Shown: positions 16,237 to 25,385, counted from the stretch's first letter. The stretch: DNA of 33,252 nt from a bacterium (GCA_025360745.1 JANYBP010000093.1:1-33252), one strand, 5' to 3'. A program made the numbers and translations. The notes: generated by a model from the sequence alone, not told the origin.

Positions 16237-16731
16237 ATGGACGAAATTCTTGCCAGCGCCAGCGTTTTTTTTGAAGTCAGCGCGCAAGTGCTGCGCAGCG
16301 GAAACACGCTGCGCTTCCGCGCCCACGGGCGGAGCATGCTGCCCTTTCTGCGCGATGGCGACGTGTTGACCATCGTTCCCGTACCGCCCGCGCGCATCCG
16401 CCTGGGCGATGTAGTTTTCTACCCAGGCAAAGGCGGAGGACACCCGAATGCCCACCGCGTGCGCGCCGTGGAACGGCGTCCAGGCGTTCCGCCAGTATTG
16501 CTGATCCGTGGCGATGCCCGCGAATATGCCATCGAACGGGTGCCGCCGGAGTCCGTCGTCGGCCGCGTCACCCACCGGCAGCGCGCGGGCCGGACGGCGC
16601 GCGTGGATGGCCGGGCCGCGCGCTGGTACGCACTGCTCTGGCTGGGCGCACTGCCGCGCTTGCGTTCGTTGCGCACCCGGATCCGCAACCGCCTGCGTTC
16701 GCTCTTGAAGAATGATACGTCGTATCCGTAA
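16237..16731 (+). CDS. S24/S26-family peptidase, ER-type catalytic pattern
   Basis: The 164-residue protein has the signal-peptidase/LexA-type core FRAHGRSMLPFLRDGD, with Ser33 as nucleophile, LGDVVFYP, then NAHRVRAVE where bacterial signal peptidases carry a Lys. His73 at this place is the ER/SipW-type pattern. RGDAREYAIERVPPESVVGRV follows as the later box. I see no N-terminal membrane anchor; the only hydrophobic stretch is WYALLWLGALP near the C-terminus. It may therefore be a soluble or peripherally bound processing peptidase, and its substrate is unknown. It starts a plus-strand pair with the GH42 gene (18-nt gap). The ribosome-binding site is weak (TTAAG just before the ATG). Confidence 0.75.
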   Translation: MDEILASASVFFEVSAQVLRSGNTLRFRAHGRSMLPFLRDGDVLTIVPVPPARIRLGDVVFYPGKGGGHPNAHRVRAVERRPGVPPVLLIRGDAREYAIERVPPESVVGRVTHRQRAGRTARVDGRAARWYALLWLGALPRLRSLRTRIRNRLRSLLKNDTSYP

Positions 16732-16749
16732 CCGTAAAAGGGGCGCCTC

Positions 16750-18876
16750 ATGCATTTGGGAGTGCAATACTACCGGCCGCCGTTTCCGGCGGGCAAACAT
16801 TGGGCCGACGATTTTAAAAAAATACGCGATTCCGGCCTGAATACCGTCCAACTCTGGGTAGTCTGGGGCTGGGTGGAATCCAAACCCGGCCAGTTCGTCT
16901 TCGATGACTATGACCGACTGGTGGAGTTGGCCGGGCAAAATGGACTCGGACTGGTTCTAAGCACCATCGCCGAGGTGCAGCCACACTGGATTCACCGGGT
17001 CGTCCCCGGCAGCGAAATGATCACCAACATGGGCCTCAAGGTGGTTTCCTGCAATCGCTGCGAATGCCATTTTGGCGTTACCCCCGGCGGCTGTACGGAT
17101 CACCCAGTCGTTTGGGAGCGCATGGCGGAATTTCTCAGGCAAACTGTCACACGCTACCGCTCCGTGCCCGCCCTGGCCGGATGGGACGCCTGGAACGAAC
17201 TGCGCTGGAACGTGCATGCCGACGGACTGGTTTGTTTTTGCGGCCATACCCTCAAAGCTTTTCGCGACTGGCTGGATGCGATGTATGGCGGACTGTCCGG
17301 ACTCAATGCCGCGTGGCAGCGGCGCTATGCGGAGTGGGACGAAGTCATGCCCGGCAAGCGGCCCGACCGGCCTTACACCGAGATGATGGCCTGGCAGCAT
17401 TTTATCGCCTGGCGCAGCAATCGCCACGGCCAGGCCAGATTTGACCTGATGAAAGCGCTCGATCCGCGCCATCCCGTGACCGTGCATGCCGGCGAACCCA
17501 GCGCCCTGACTTCCGGAGGAAGCGAGAATTATCCCATCGAGCGGGGCAACGACTGGGTATTCGCCGACGGCATGGACGGCGTGGGCTGTTCCAGTTTTCC
17601 GAAATGGGGCGGCATGGACGACGCCGATTTCGGCATGCGGGTGGAATTTGTCAAGTCGGCCGCGCGGAACAAACTCGTCTGGCTGAGCGAGGTGCAGGGC
17701 GGCCGGGCGGGCACTAATTTCGACGTGCATGCGCCGGTTGACGCCATGAGCCAGCAACGCTGGATCTGGAACGGCATCGCCTGCGGCGCCGAGACCATCC
17801 TCTTCTGGTGCTGGCGGGACGAGGTTTTCGGCCGGGAATCGGCCGGCTTCGGCATCGTGGGACGGGATGGCAAGGCCGAGGAACGCCTCCAAGCCCTGCG
17901 TACGACGGGCCGGCTGCTTAAACAGCATGAAGGCCTGCTGGAAGGCTATCGTCCGGCCATCCCCGAGGTCGGCATCCTCTTCAGTCCTCAGTCCTATTAC
18001 ATGGCCTGGGCCGCCGAGGGCCGGGCCGCACGCATCGAGGAAGGGCTGCTGGGTTATGCGCGCAGCCTGGTGCGTAAAAGCATTCCGTACCGCGTGGTGG
18101 AGGAGGAGCATCTGGATGCTCTACAGGGACTGCGGGTGCTGTTTCTGCCCCGCTGCATGGTGTCCGATCCGGACTTAGAAGCGCGCCTGGAGTCGTTTGT
18201 GACCGGTGGCGGAACGCTGGTCTGCGAGTCCGAATGCGGCGCCTTCAGCCGGGCGGGAATATACCGGGAACCTGATGAGCGCTTCTTGGCCCGCCTGACC
18301 GGCGCGCGGGAAATCGGCCGCCGGCAGTTGACGGAGCAATCGGTCGCCGTGCGGACCGGCGACGGTGAATTCCGGCTGCCCGTGGCACAGTGGACGACAC
18401 CCATGACGGAGTCCGGAAACGCCGGTACGGTCTGGGCACGCAACGGCGATGGCGCATTGATCCGCGAGGTGGTAGTCGGCAAGGGACGGGTGATCCTGAT
18501 CGGCAGCTATCTGGGCGATGCCTACGGCAAACAATGGAGCGCGGATTTCGAGTCATTCGTGGAGTCGATCGTGCGGCAAGCCGGCGTCAAGCCGGAGATC
18601 GAAATTCTGGAACCCGCACTTTCAAGGGAACAATTCCTTTACGTAAAGAGCGGGAGCAGCGGCGTCCGTAAAGTGGTCTTCGTCTTTTTCCCGGCCGGCG
18701 TACAAGCCGCCCGTCTGCGCTTCGCCGCTCCCTTCTTCGGGGAGGACATATTGACGGAGGGCATCACCGGAAAAGCGCTCCCGCTGATCCGGGCGGGGTC
18801 CGAAAGGGAATGCCTGCTGACCGCCTCGCCCCTCGGAATCAGCGTGCTGATCGGAAAAAGCGGCTGCGCGGCCTAG
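16750..18876 (+). CDS. GH42 beta-galactosidase
   Basis: The 708-residue protein matches glycoside hydrolase family 42. It starts directly with the barrel, MHLGVQYYRPPFPAGKHWAD, so it has no signal peptide and is probably cytoplasmic. The acid/base is Glu150 (GWDAWNELRW) and the nucleophile Glu314 (LVWLSEVQGG). Cysteines at 101-106 and in VCFCGHTL near 161-168 correspond to the region of the GH42 zinc cluster. A trimerisation-type domain follows (VGILFSPQSYYMAWAAEG to LVCESECGAF) and then a C-terminal beta domain. It would remove terminal beta-galactose from imported oligosaccharides. AAGGGG lies about 8 nt before the ATG. Its TAG stop shares the palindromic CTAG with the stop of queA. Confidence 0.93.
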   Translation: MHLGVQYYRPPFPAGKHWADDFKKIRDSGLNTVQLWVVWGWVESKPGQFVFDDYDRLVELAGQNGLGLVLSTIAEVQPHWIHRVVPGSEMITNMGLKVVSCNRCECHFGVTPGGCTDHPVVWERMAEFLRQTVTRYRSVPALAGWDAWNELRWNVHADGLVCFCGHTLKAFRDWLDAMYGGLSGLNAAWQRRYAEWDEVMPGKRPDRPYTEMMAWQHFIAWRSNRHGQARFDLMKALDPRHPVTVHAGEPSALTSGGSENYPIERGNDWVFADGMDGVGCSSFPKWGGMDDADFGMRVEFVKSAARNKLVWLSEVQGGRAGTNFDVHAPVDAMSQQRWIWNGIACGAETILFWCWRDEVFGRESAGFGIVGRDGKAEERLQALRTTGRLLKQHEGLLEGYRPAIPEVGILFSPQSYYMAWAAEGRAARIEEGLLGYARSLVRKSIPYRVVEEEHLDALQGLRVLFLPRCMVSDPDLEARLESFVTGGGTLVCESECGAFSRAGIYREPDERFLARLTGAREIGRRQLTEQSVAVRTGDGEFRLPVAQWTTPMTESGNAGTVWARNGDGALIREVVVGKGRVILIGSYLGDAYGKQWSADFESFVESIVRQAGVKPEIEILEPALSREQFLYVKSGSSGVRKVVFVFFPAGVQAARLRFAAPFFGEDILTEGITGKALPLIRAGSERECLLTASPLGISVLIGKSGCAA

Positions 18877-19919
18877 ACGAGGAGCATGCAGTCACCGTAG
18901 CTGTAAAAGCGGTAACGCTCCCGCACGGCCTCACGGTAGGCGGCCAGCGTCGCATCGTACCCAGCCAGGGCGCAGACCATCATGAGCAGCGTCGAACGCG
19001 GCAGGTGAAAATTGGTGAGCATCGCATCCACGGCCTTGAAGCGGTAAGGCGGACGGATGAAGATCGCGCTGCGTCCCTGTCCGGCCTGTACGCGACCGTT
19101 GGCGTCGGCCACCGTTTCCAGCGTCCGCACCGAGGTGCTGCCCACCGCCACGATGCGTCCGCCCGCGGCCCGCGCGGCGTTGATGCGCGCCGCCTCCGCC
19201 GGCGTGACTTCATAGCGCTCGGATTCCATGGTATGCGCATCCACTTCCTCGACCGCCACAGGTTTGAATGTGCCGGGGCCCACGTGCAGCGTCACGGTCG
19301 CCTGCTCCACGCCGCGCGCCCGCAATTGCTCCAGCAGGGCGCGGGTGAAATGCAATCCCGCCGTCGGCGCCGCCACCGCGCCGGGCGCGCGCGCGTAGAC
19401 CGTTTGGTAGCGTTCGCGATCCTCCGCACGGCCCGGAGCGCTGTGCGGGCGGTGGATATAGGGCGGCAGCGGCGGCACACCGTGGGCTTCGAGCAATTCG
19501 AGCAGCGGCAAACCGTCCTCGATGCGCACCGTCATACGCCCCCCTGCGCCCAGCTCGATAACCGTGGCTCGGAAGCGCCCGTCCGCCAACCGCAGGACCA
19601 CGCCAGGCTTGGGCCTGCGCGAAGTGCCGCAGAGCGCGGTCCAGCAGCCCGGCGCGGCGGCGGGCTCCAGAAACAACAGTTCCACGCGACCGCCGCTCGC
19701 CTCTTTGACACCGAAGATGCGGGCCGGAATGACCCGCGTGTCGTTGACAACCAGCAAATCCCCGGGACGCAGATAATCGCCAATATCCTTGACCTGCCGA
19801 TGGACGCGTGCGCCCGTCGCGCGCTCCACGACCATCATGCGCGCATCGGCGCGTTCCGCGGCCGGCTGCTGGGCAATCAATTCCACGGGCAATTCGTATT
19901 CGAAATCGCTGGTACGCAT
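18873..19919 (-). CDS. queA: S-adenosylmethionine:tRNA ribosyltransferase-isomerase
   Basis: The 348-residue protein, of normal length, makes epoxyqueuosine in tRNA by transferring the ribosyl part of S-adenosylmethionine onto 7-aminomethyl-7-deazaguanine. It has the expected start DFEYELPVELIAQQPAAERADARM, then DLLVVNDTRVIPARIFG, the PTAGLHFT motif, and the region HVGPGTFKPV. The end NFHLPRSTLLMMVCALAG is also canonical. No other queuosine gene is nearby. It converges on the GH42 gene with stops overlapping in CTAG, and diverges from the transglycosylase gene across about 44 bp. Confidence 0.97.
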   Translation of the reverse strand: MRTSDFEYELPVELIAQQPAAERADARMMVVERATGARVHRQVKDIGDYLRPGDLLVVNDTRVIPARIFGVKEASGGRVELLFLEPAAAPGCWTALCGTSRRPKPGVVLRLADGRFRATVIELGAGGRMTVRIEDGLPLLELLEAHGVPPLPPYIHRPHSAPGRAEDRERYQTVYARAPGAVAAPTAGLHFTRALLEQLRARGVEQATVTLHVGPGTFKPVAVEEVDAHTMESERYEVTPAEAARINAARAAGGRIVAVGSTSVRTLETVADANGRVQAGQGRSAIFIRPPYRFKAVDAMLTNFHLPRSTLLMMVCALAGYDATLAAYREAVRERYRFYSYGDCMLLV

Positions 19920-19963
19920 CGCACTCCTTGCCGAAGATCGCGCCCGCGGCTATGCTGTCAGGC

Positions 19964-20557
19964 ATGGGACGCGTGGCTAAATACATCGCGATTATAGGGC
20001 TTGCCGGCGCTCTGGCAATCCTGATCGCCAGTTGGGCGGATTTGCGCTTCGAATGGGCCTGCCGGAAGAACCGCTGCTGGCTGACGCCCTGCGCGGCGCG
20101 CTACGGCCTGCCCATGCGGCTGGTCGCCTCCGTGATCTGGCAGGAATCGCGTTTCCGTCCCGGCCTGCGCGGCGCGGCCGGCGAACTGGGCCTGATGCAG
20201 GTCACCGAAGCCGCCGGGCGCGAATGGGCGCGCGCGGAACATGTGGAAGGCTTTCAACGCGCCGACCTGCTCGATGCCAGGACCAACGTGTTGGCGGGCG
20301 CGTGGTATCTCAACCGCGCCGTACAGCGCTGGCGCGACCGGCCCGATGCGCTGGCCTGCGCGCTGGCGGAGTACAACGCGGGACTCGTGCATGCGCGGCG
20401 CTGGGCGGCGCAGACCACCGGCGACACGGCCACCAATGTGCTGACCATGATCTCCTACCCGTCCACGCGGCGCTATGCGCGCGATGTCCTGCGCCGCGCC
20501 CGCTGCGGCGTGGCGGCGCCGGCGAATGAGATTTACTCTCCCAGCGAGCGCAGGTAG
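19964..20557 (+). CDS. Membrane-anchored lytic transglycosylase (SLT family)
   Basis: The 197-residue protein has an N-terminal membrane segment (YIAIIGLAGALAILIASWA) followed by an SLT/GEWL-type domain. The catalytic Glu61 is in VIWQESRFRPGLRGAAGELG, followed by LMQVTEAAGREWA and, further on, ALAEYNAGLVHARRW. It would cleave peptidoglycan to 1,6-anhydromuropeptides on the outer side of the inner membrane. The domain is compact and lacks the superhelical part of Slt70. An ATG at 19952 in the same frame is an alternative start; neither has a good ribosome-binding site. Its 3' end overlaps that of trxB by 25 bp on the opposite strand. Confidence 0.9.
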   Translation: MGRVAKYIAIIGLAGALAILIASWADLRFEWACRKNRCWLTPCAARYGLPMRLVASVIWQESRFRPGLRGAAGELGLMQVTEAAGREWARAEHVEGFQRADLLDARTNVLAGAWYLNRAVQRWRDRPDALACALAEYNAGLVHARRWAAQTTGDTATNVLTMISYPSTRRYARDVLRRARCGVAAPANEIYSPSERR

Positions 20558-21456
20558 CGTTCCGCCTCCAGGGCCGCCATGCAGCCCGACCCCGCCGCGG
20601 TCACCGCCTGGCGATAGGCGGAATCCTGGACGTCGCCGCAGGCAAAGACCCCCGGCGCCCGCGTGCGGGTATTATTCGTAACGATGTAGCCGTGCGCATC
20701 CATTTCGAGCTGGCCCGCGAATGGTTTGGAATTGGGATCGTGCCCAATGGCCACGAACACCGCGTTAACCATATGCACGGCCGTCTGCCCCGTCTTCAGA
20801 TCGCGCAAGCGCACTCCCGTCACTTCGTTTTTGGCCACGTCCAGCACCTCTTCGACAACGCTGTTCCAGGCGATCTTGATCTTGGGATGCTGTTGGACCC
20901 GCGCGGCCATGATCGCGGAGGCGCGGAACACCTCGCGCCGGTGTACAAGCAGCACCTGCGATGCGAAGCGCGTCAGGAAAAGCGCCTCTTCCATGGCCGT
21001 ATCGCCGCCGCCCAGCACGGCCACGGGCACGTTCCGGTAAAGCGCGCCATCGCAGGTCGCGCAGGCCGAGACGCCCCGCCCCATCAGCGCCTGTTCGGAC
21101 GGCAGGCCAAGGTAGCGGGCGCTGGCCCCGGTCGCCACAATCGCCGTGCGCCCCTCGAAGACGCGTCCGTCGTCGGCGACGAGCTTCAGCGGCGCTCCCG
21201 TAAAATCGGCGCGCTCGATCAAAGCGCTTTCGAAGCGCGCCCCGAAGCGTTCGGCCTGCCCGCGCATGCGCAGCATCAGATCGGGACCGGATACGGCCTC
21301 CGGAAAGCCCGGATAATTTTCGACATCCGTGGTGGTCATCAACTGCCCGCCGGGCTGCAAGCCCTCGAAAACCAGCGGACTCAAACCCGCCCGCGCGGCG
21401 TAAACGGCGGCGGTATAGCCGGCCGGACCGGCGCCAATAATCAAGATTTTTTCCAT
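20533..21456 (-). CDS. trxB: Thioredoxin reductase
   Basis: The 307-residue flavoprotein passes electrons from NADPH via FAD to thioredoxin. It has the FAD-binding start EKILIIGAGPAGYTAAVYAA, the redox pair in SACATCDGALY (Cys132, Cys135), the NADPH-binding GGGDTAMEEALFL, VHRREVFRAS and the C-terminal GVFACGDVQDSAYRQAVTAAGSG. Length is normal. A ribosome-binding site AAAGG lies shortly before the ATG. It may be read from its own promoter because a 98-bp gap with palindromic repeats separates it from the exonuclease gene. Besides redox balance, it could support the ribonucleotide reductase in this window. Confidence 0.97.
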   Translation of the reverse strand: MEKILIIGAGPAGYTAAVYAARAGLSPLVFEGLQPGGQLMTTTDVENYPGFPEAVSGPDLMLRMRGQAERFGARFESALIERADFTGAPLKLVADDGRVFEGRTAIVATGASARYLGLPSEQALMGRGVSACATCDGALYRNVPVAVLGGGDTAMEEALFLTRFASQVLLVHRREVFRASAIMAARVQQHPKIKIAWNSVVEEVLDVAKNEVTGVRLRDLKTGQTAVHMVNAVFVAIGHDPNSKPFAGQLEMDAHGYIVTNNTRTRAPGVFACGDVQDSAYRQAVTAAGSGCMAALEAERYLRSLGE

Positions 21457-21487
21457 GCTATTTCGCCTTTGTCCCTTAGCTGATCCC

Positions 21488-21556
21488 AGAGGTCAGAGGT
21501 CGGGGAGAGTCCATTCGCCCTCCGACATCTGACTTCCGACTTCTGACATCCGACTC
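21488..21556. repeat. Degenerate palindromic short repeats
   Basis: The gap between the exonuclease and trxB genes holds GGTCAGAGGTC-type units facing GACATCTGACTTCCGAC-type units. The best stem pairs GTCAGAGGTCGG (21492-21503) with CCGACATCTGAC (21522-21533), with one mismatch. A second downstream copy of the TCTGAC/CCGAC units follows at 21534-21552. The style matches the cluster at 10427-10566. It could stop or slow transcription between the two genes. Confidence 0.55.
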
Positions 21557-22418
21557 ACAGCATCGTCACTTCCTGCGCCGCGCGTGTGAGCGAGTGAAAA
21601 CCCAACCGGTTATAAAACGGCACCACCGCATCGAAAGGTTCTGCCTGACGGGCCAGCGTTTCCAAGGGGGGAACGCAATCGAGGGTCGTATCCAGGCGCA
21701 CAAGGCCCAGATTGCGCTTCAGTTCCTCGCCATGGCTGCGCAGCGACTCGCGCACATGTTCAGGCCGGACTTCGTCCAGGCGCTCCAGAATATTCATCAG
21801 CGAACCGAACTGCCCCAGCAGTTTCGCCGCCGTCTTGCCGCCGATTCCCGGCACGCCCGGAATGCCGTCCGCATTGTCGCCAGCCATGGCCAGCCAATCC
21901 ACCACCTGCTCCGGCCCCACGCCCAATCGCTCCGCCACCTCCTGCGGTCCGCAGCGCACCCCGCCTTTGACGGGCGGCACGGCCACGACCCTGTCCGAAA
22001 CAAGCTGGAGCAAATCCTTGTCGCTGGTGGCGATCAAGGTCTCGTCGACCTCCCCCGATAGGCGCGCCACCAGACTGGCCAAAACATCGTCCGCTTCCTG
22101 ACCCGGCATGCGAATGTGGCAGATATTGGCCCTGTCGAGATATTCGTCCAATAGGGGTAATTGCGCGCGCAGTCCATCCGGCATGGGCGCGCGTTCCGAC
22201 TTGTAGCCTGTCCAAAGCTGACGCCGCCACTCCGGGACGCCACCGTCCAGCGCCACAGCCCAGTGTGTGGGTTGCCAGGCGGCGGCCAGCGCCTGTAGCA
22301 TACGAATGAAGCCGTAAACGGCGTTCGTGGGCTCTCCCGAGGGCGAAGAAAGCCCTGGAATCGCGTGAAAACAGCGATAAGCTACTCCGGTCCCATCAAC
22401 CAGCAACAGGCGCCGCAT
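21555..22418 (-). CDS. Stand-alone 5'-3' exonuclease (PolA N-terminal / FEN family)
   Basis: The 287-residue protein corresponds to the 5'-nuclease domain of DNA polymerase I without a polymerase part. It starts LLLVDGTGVAYRCFHAI, has GYKSERAPMPDGLRAQLP, the acidic metal site GQEADDVLASLVA and ATSDKDLLQLV, and the helix-hairpin-helix DNA-binding segment GDNADGIPGVPGIGGKTAAKLL. It would remove 5' flaps or RNA primers. The stop of the secretin gene lies 12 nt upstream and there is no obvious ribosome-binding site, so it may be expressed by read-through from the pilus-like operon. Whether the organism also has a full-length PolA with this domain cannot be seen here. Confidence 0.93.
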   Translation of the reverse strand: MRRLLLVDGTGVAYRCFHAIPGLSSPSGEPTNAVYGFIRMLQALAAAWQPTHWAVALDGGVPEWRRQLWTGYKSERAPMPDGLRAQLPLLDEYLDRANICHIRMPGQEADDVLASLVARLSGEVDETLIATSDKDLLQLVSDRVVAVPPVKGGVRCGPQEVAERLGVGPEQVVDWLAMAGDNADGIPGVPGIGGKTAAKLLGQFGSLMNILERLDEVRPEHVRESLRSHGEELKRNLGLVRLDTTLDCVPPLETLARQAEPFDAVVPFYNRLGFHSLTRAAQEVTML

Positions 22419-22430
22419 GGGACGCGCCGT

Positions 22431-25328
22431 TTACGGAGTGACGGTAACCGGAGCGGCCGGCGCCACATCGGCCGGCGAGGCGGGTGAAACCGCTTCGCCC
22501 TGCACGACCGCATCGCGTGTCGCGCGCCCGGCCGGATCCACCACATTGGCGGTCACGAAGATCAGCAGGTTGCGCTTGATGCTGTGCTCGCCCTTGCTGC
22601 GGAAGAGCAGGCCCAGCAGCGGTATGTCGCCCAGGACCGGCACCTTGTCGTTGAACTTCTCGACGGATTCCTCGATCAGTCCGCCCATCACAACTGTGGC
22701 GCCATCGTAGATCGAAATTTGCGTTGTGATCGACCGTGTATGGAAGAAGGGCTGCGGCATGTTCACCTGATAGGTGCTGCCCCTATCGTCCGGCAGCGTG
22801 GTCCCGTACTGGAACCAGGTCGGCTCGCGCACAACCTGCGGGGTCATCGTCAGGTTGATCACGTTGCCGTCCGCGCTGAGTTCCGGCATCACCTGCAGGA
22901 TCACGCCCACTTCGCGGGTCGTGAAGTTGGCCGGGATCGCAACCATGCGCTGATTAACGATCACGTTGCCGACGCCGCCGCCGCCATTATTTCCCGTGGT
23001 CGGCTGCTGCATGGTGAACTCGGTCGGATAAATGTATTCCGTGATCACCTTGATGTTGGCCTCGGTGCCCACGCGGGTCGTGACCTTCGGCGCGGAGAGC
23101 AGATCGGCGTTGCCGTTCTGTTCGAGCGCGTGGACAACCACCCCGAGTTCCGGATTGGTCAGGATGCTCGAAACGGACAGCAGCCCGCCCAACGCGCCGG
23201 CGCCGCCGGCTTTCGCCACCGTTCCACCGCTCTGCGGGTCGGTTCCCCAGAAGTTCAGCCCCTTGGTGAAACCACCCGCGGCGCTGTTGCCATTGATCTG
23301 AATGCGCTGCCGCCCGCCCAGCAGGGCGTTGCCGGTCTTGTTCTGCAACAGTTGCCAGCTGCTGTTGAGCAGCCACTCAAGACCCAACTCCATCAAATCG
23401 GTCTCGTTGACTTCAACGAAGCGGGCTTCGATCTCAACCTGCTGAATCTTCTTCAGCGACTTGTTGAGGGCGTCCAGAATCTCCTCGAATTTGACCAGGT
23501 TCTGGGAGGTGTTCGCCACAATCAGCTTGCCGATGGCCGCGTTGTAGGTGATGGATGCCGAGTTCGGAAAGGGCACACCCATTTTCACGAAATAGTCCTT
23601 GAGATCGGGAATGCTCGTTTTCCCTTCGACGGTTTCCATGGTATCGATCGCGCGGCCGCCCGCACCGGTCCTGGCGGGCGCCATGGACGCCGCCGTGTCC
23701 CTGAGGCGCGGGATAAAGTCCGGTTCCACGGGATACATGCGCGTGACAATATCGGCCGGATCGTAGCCGGCGGGCACAATCATCACCACGTTGCCTTCCA
23801 CCAGATACTTCAGCCCGGAGACCGAGGTAATAATCTTGAGCGCGGCTTCCAGATTGATGTAGCGCGCCTGGAAGGTGATCTCGTAAGAACTGCGTCCGCC
23901 GGCGCCGGTGGCGGCGGGTGCGAAGGGATCGGCGGCTGCCGCCGCGGGCGCCGCGGCAGGACCGGTCGTGCCAGGGTTGAGATTAAGAATGATATTGACG
24001 CCCTTCTGGGTCGGGTCGGTGGTTTCCTTGTCGCCTTCGCGGCTGGCCTGGTTGAGGAACTTAACCACGTCCTGCACCGGCGCATTGCGGAACTCGATCT
24101 CGGGAATTACGATCCTGCGCATCTTCTCGATGACCGGTTGCGAGGTCGTCGGACGGGTGGGGTCAACCGGTTTGTTGCGAGGTTCCACGACCTTGTAAGC
24201 GGGCGGATTCCATTTGGCGCGCACATCGGCGGTCATGCCCGCCGCCGTCGCAGAGCGTTCAACCGAATTCTTGACGTAGCGCCGGTCGTTGACTTCCTTC
24301 AGGATGCGGATCGCCTCGCGGTTGCCCGGTTCCAGAGCCAGCACCGACTCCAAGGCGGTCCTGGCATGCACGTAATCGCGCACCGCCAGGTAACTGGCTG
24401 CGGACTGCATCAATTCGTTGATCCGGCCTTGCGGTGACTCGGTGTTCTTTTGCGCCTTGGGCGCGCCGGAGACCGCGACTCGCGCCTGGTCGTCCTGAAT
24501 GCGGGTCATCAACTTGCGCAGCGGTTTGCTGTCCGGCGTTGCCGCCAATTCCTGCTGGACCAGCTCCATGGCTTCGCCCAGTTTGCCCTGCTTATAGAGA
24601 GCGCGCGCCTGTTCGTAGACAGATTCCGTGGCCCGCTCGGAAGCATGCGTGCGTAATTCCCGGTTTTCCTTGCCGACCGGCAATCTGACGGCCGCATCCC
24701 GATAAAGCTGGGCGGCGTGCCCGTAATTGCCGGCTTGATAGGCCTTATCCGCATCGGCCAGCAGCTTGCGGCCTTCGATGGTGTCGGCCTCGCGCCGCAC
24801 TTTTTCCTGCTGAGCGATGGCTTCGCCGGCCTGGATCTGGACCGGATTGCCCAGCGCCGCTTCAGCGGCTTTGAGCTCTTCCAGGGACAAGGCCTTGGGT
24901 GCGGCGGGGGCGGTCGGCGGGACCGCCGGCGCAGCCGCGACGGGCTCGGCGGGGGCAACGGGCGCGACGACGGCCGACGCTTCGGTCGGCTTGGCGGCTT
25001 CCATCAAGGCGGCCGCCGCGTCGGCGGGCTTGCTCTCGACGGCAGGAACTGCGGCCGCAACCGGGGCGACCGGTGCCTCGGCCGGTTTGGCGGCTTCCAT
25101 CAAGGCGGCCGCCGCATCGGCGGGCTTGCTTTCGACCGCCGAGGGAGCGGCCGTTTCCGGCATGGCGGGAGCGGCGGGAACTTCTGGTTGCTTCGCCACC
25201 GGCGCGGTGACCGCGGCCTCCGGCAATGCCGGAGCGGTCGGAGGATTTGTCTCATCTTGCGCAACGGCTGCGCCGGCGATCATCCAGGTTCCCAAGACGA
25301 CGGAAACGACAAACGTGGCTCTTTTCAC
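22431..25328 (-). CDS. Secretin of a pilus-like/type II-like system (Amuc_1098-like)
   Basis: The 965-residue protein would form the outer-membrane ring of the envelope system. It has a signal peptide (MKRATFVVSVVLGTWMIAGA, then AVAQ), a long Ala/Pro/Lys-rich linker (about 25-150) with an internal duplication, and TPR-like helices (LLADADKAYQAGNYGHAAQL). Periplasmic N-domains follow (RRIVIPEIEFRNAPVQDVVK onward). The C-terminal secretin domain ends with VPVLGDIPLLGLLFRSKGEH and the NLLIFVTANVV signature. The start is GTG with GGAG 8 nt upstream. The gene is last of five in an operon with PilM/N-, PilO- and two accessory genes, with a 57-bp gap before it. The family is the secretin found with the Akkermansia Amuc_1100 locus; a role in pilus extrusion or secretion is inferred. 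Confidence 0.93.
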   Translation of the reverse strand: MKRATFVVSVVLGTWMIAGAAVAQDETNPPTAPALPEAAVTAPVAKQPEVPAAPAMPETAAPSAVESKPADAAAALMEAAKPAEAPVAPVAAAVPAVESKPADAAAALMEAAKPTEASAVVAPVAPAEPVAAAPAVPPTAPAAPKALSLEELKAAEAALGNPVQIQAGEAIAQQEKVRREADTIEGRKLLADADKAYQAGNYGHAAQLYRDAAVRLPVGKENRELRTHASERATESVYEQARALYKQGKLGEAMELVQQELAATPDSKPLRKLMTRIQDDQARVAVSGAPKAQKNTESPQGRINELMQSAASYLAVRDYVHARTALESVLALEPGNREAIRILKEVNDRRYVKNSVERSATAAGMTADVRAKWNPPAYKVVEPRNKPVDPTRPTTSQPVIEKMRRIVIPEIEFRNAPVQDVVKFLNQASREGDKETTDPTQKGVNIILNLNPGTTGPAAAPAAAAADPFAPAATGAGGRSSYEITFQARYINLEAALKIITSVSGLKYLVEGNVVMIVPAGYDPADIVTRMYPVEPDFIPRLRDTAASMAPARTGAGGRAIDTMETVEGKTSIPDLKDYFVKMGVPFPNSASITYNAAIGKLIVANTSQNLVKFEEILDALNKSLKKIQQVEIEARFVEVNETDLMELGLEWLLNSSWQLLQNKTGNALLGGRQRIQINGNSAAGGFTKGLNFWGTDPQSGGTVAKAGGAGALGGLLSVSSILTNPELGVVVHALEQNGNADLLSAPKVTTRVGTEANIKVITEYIYPTEFTMQQPTTGNNGGGGVGNVIVNQRMVAIPANFTTREVGVILQVMPELSADGNVINLTMTPQVVREPTWFQYGTTLPDDRGSTYQVNMPQPFFHTRSITTQISIYDGATVVMGGLIEESVEKFNDKVPVLGDIPLLGLLFRSKGEHSIKRNLLIFVTANVVDPAGRATRDAVVQGEAVSPASPADVAPAAPVTVTP
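24987..25133 (-). repeat. 96-bp-period internal duplication in the secretin gene
   Basis: Two copies of a segment coding ESKPADAAAALMEAAKP (residues 66-82 and 98-114) lie at 25083-25133 and 24987-25037, 96 bp apart and nearly identical at the DNA level. They extend the Ala/Pro-rich periplasmic linker. The high DNA identity suggests a recent, possibly length-variable duplication. Confidence 0.8.
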
Positions 25329-25385
25329 GAGGCATACTCCTTTAAACTACATCATGCAGACGCATCGACACCGCTAATTGATCCG

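Noticed and set aside
19964-21456. Overlap of the transglycosylase and trxB 3' ends as a sign of a truncated gene
   Set aside because: Both proteins keep their full family lengths; a 25-bp convergent overlap is ordinary.
22584-24437. Long plus-strand open frame across the secretin gene
   Set aside because: Antisense shadow; the minus strand has a full secretin signature in this stretch.
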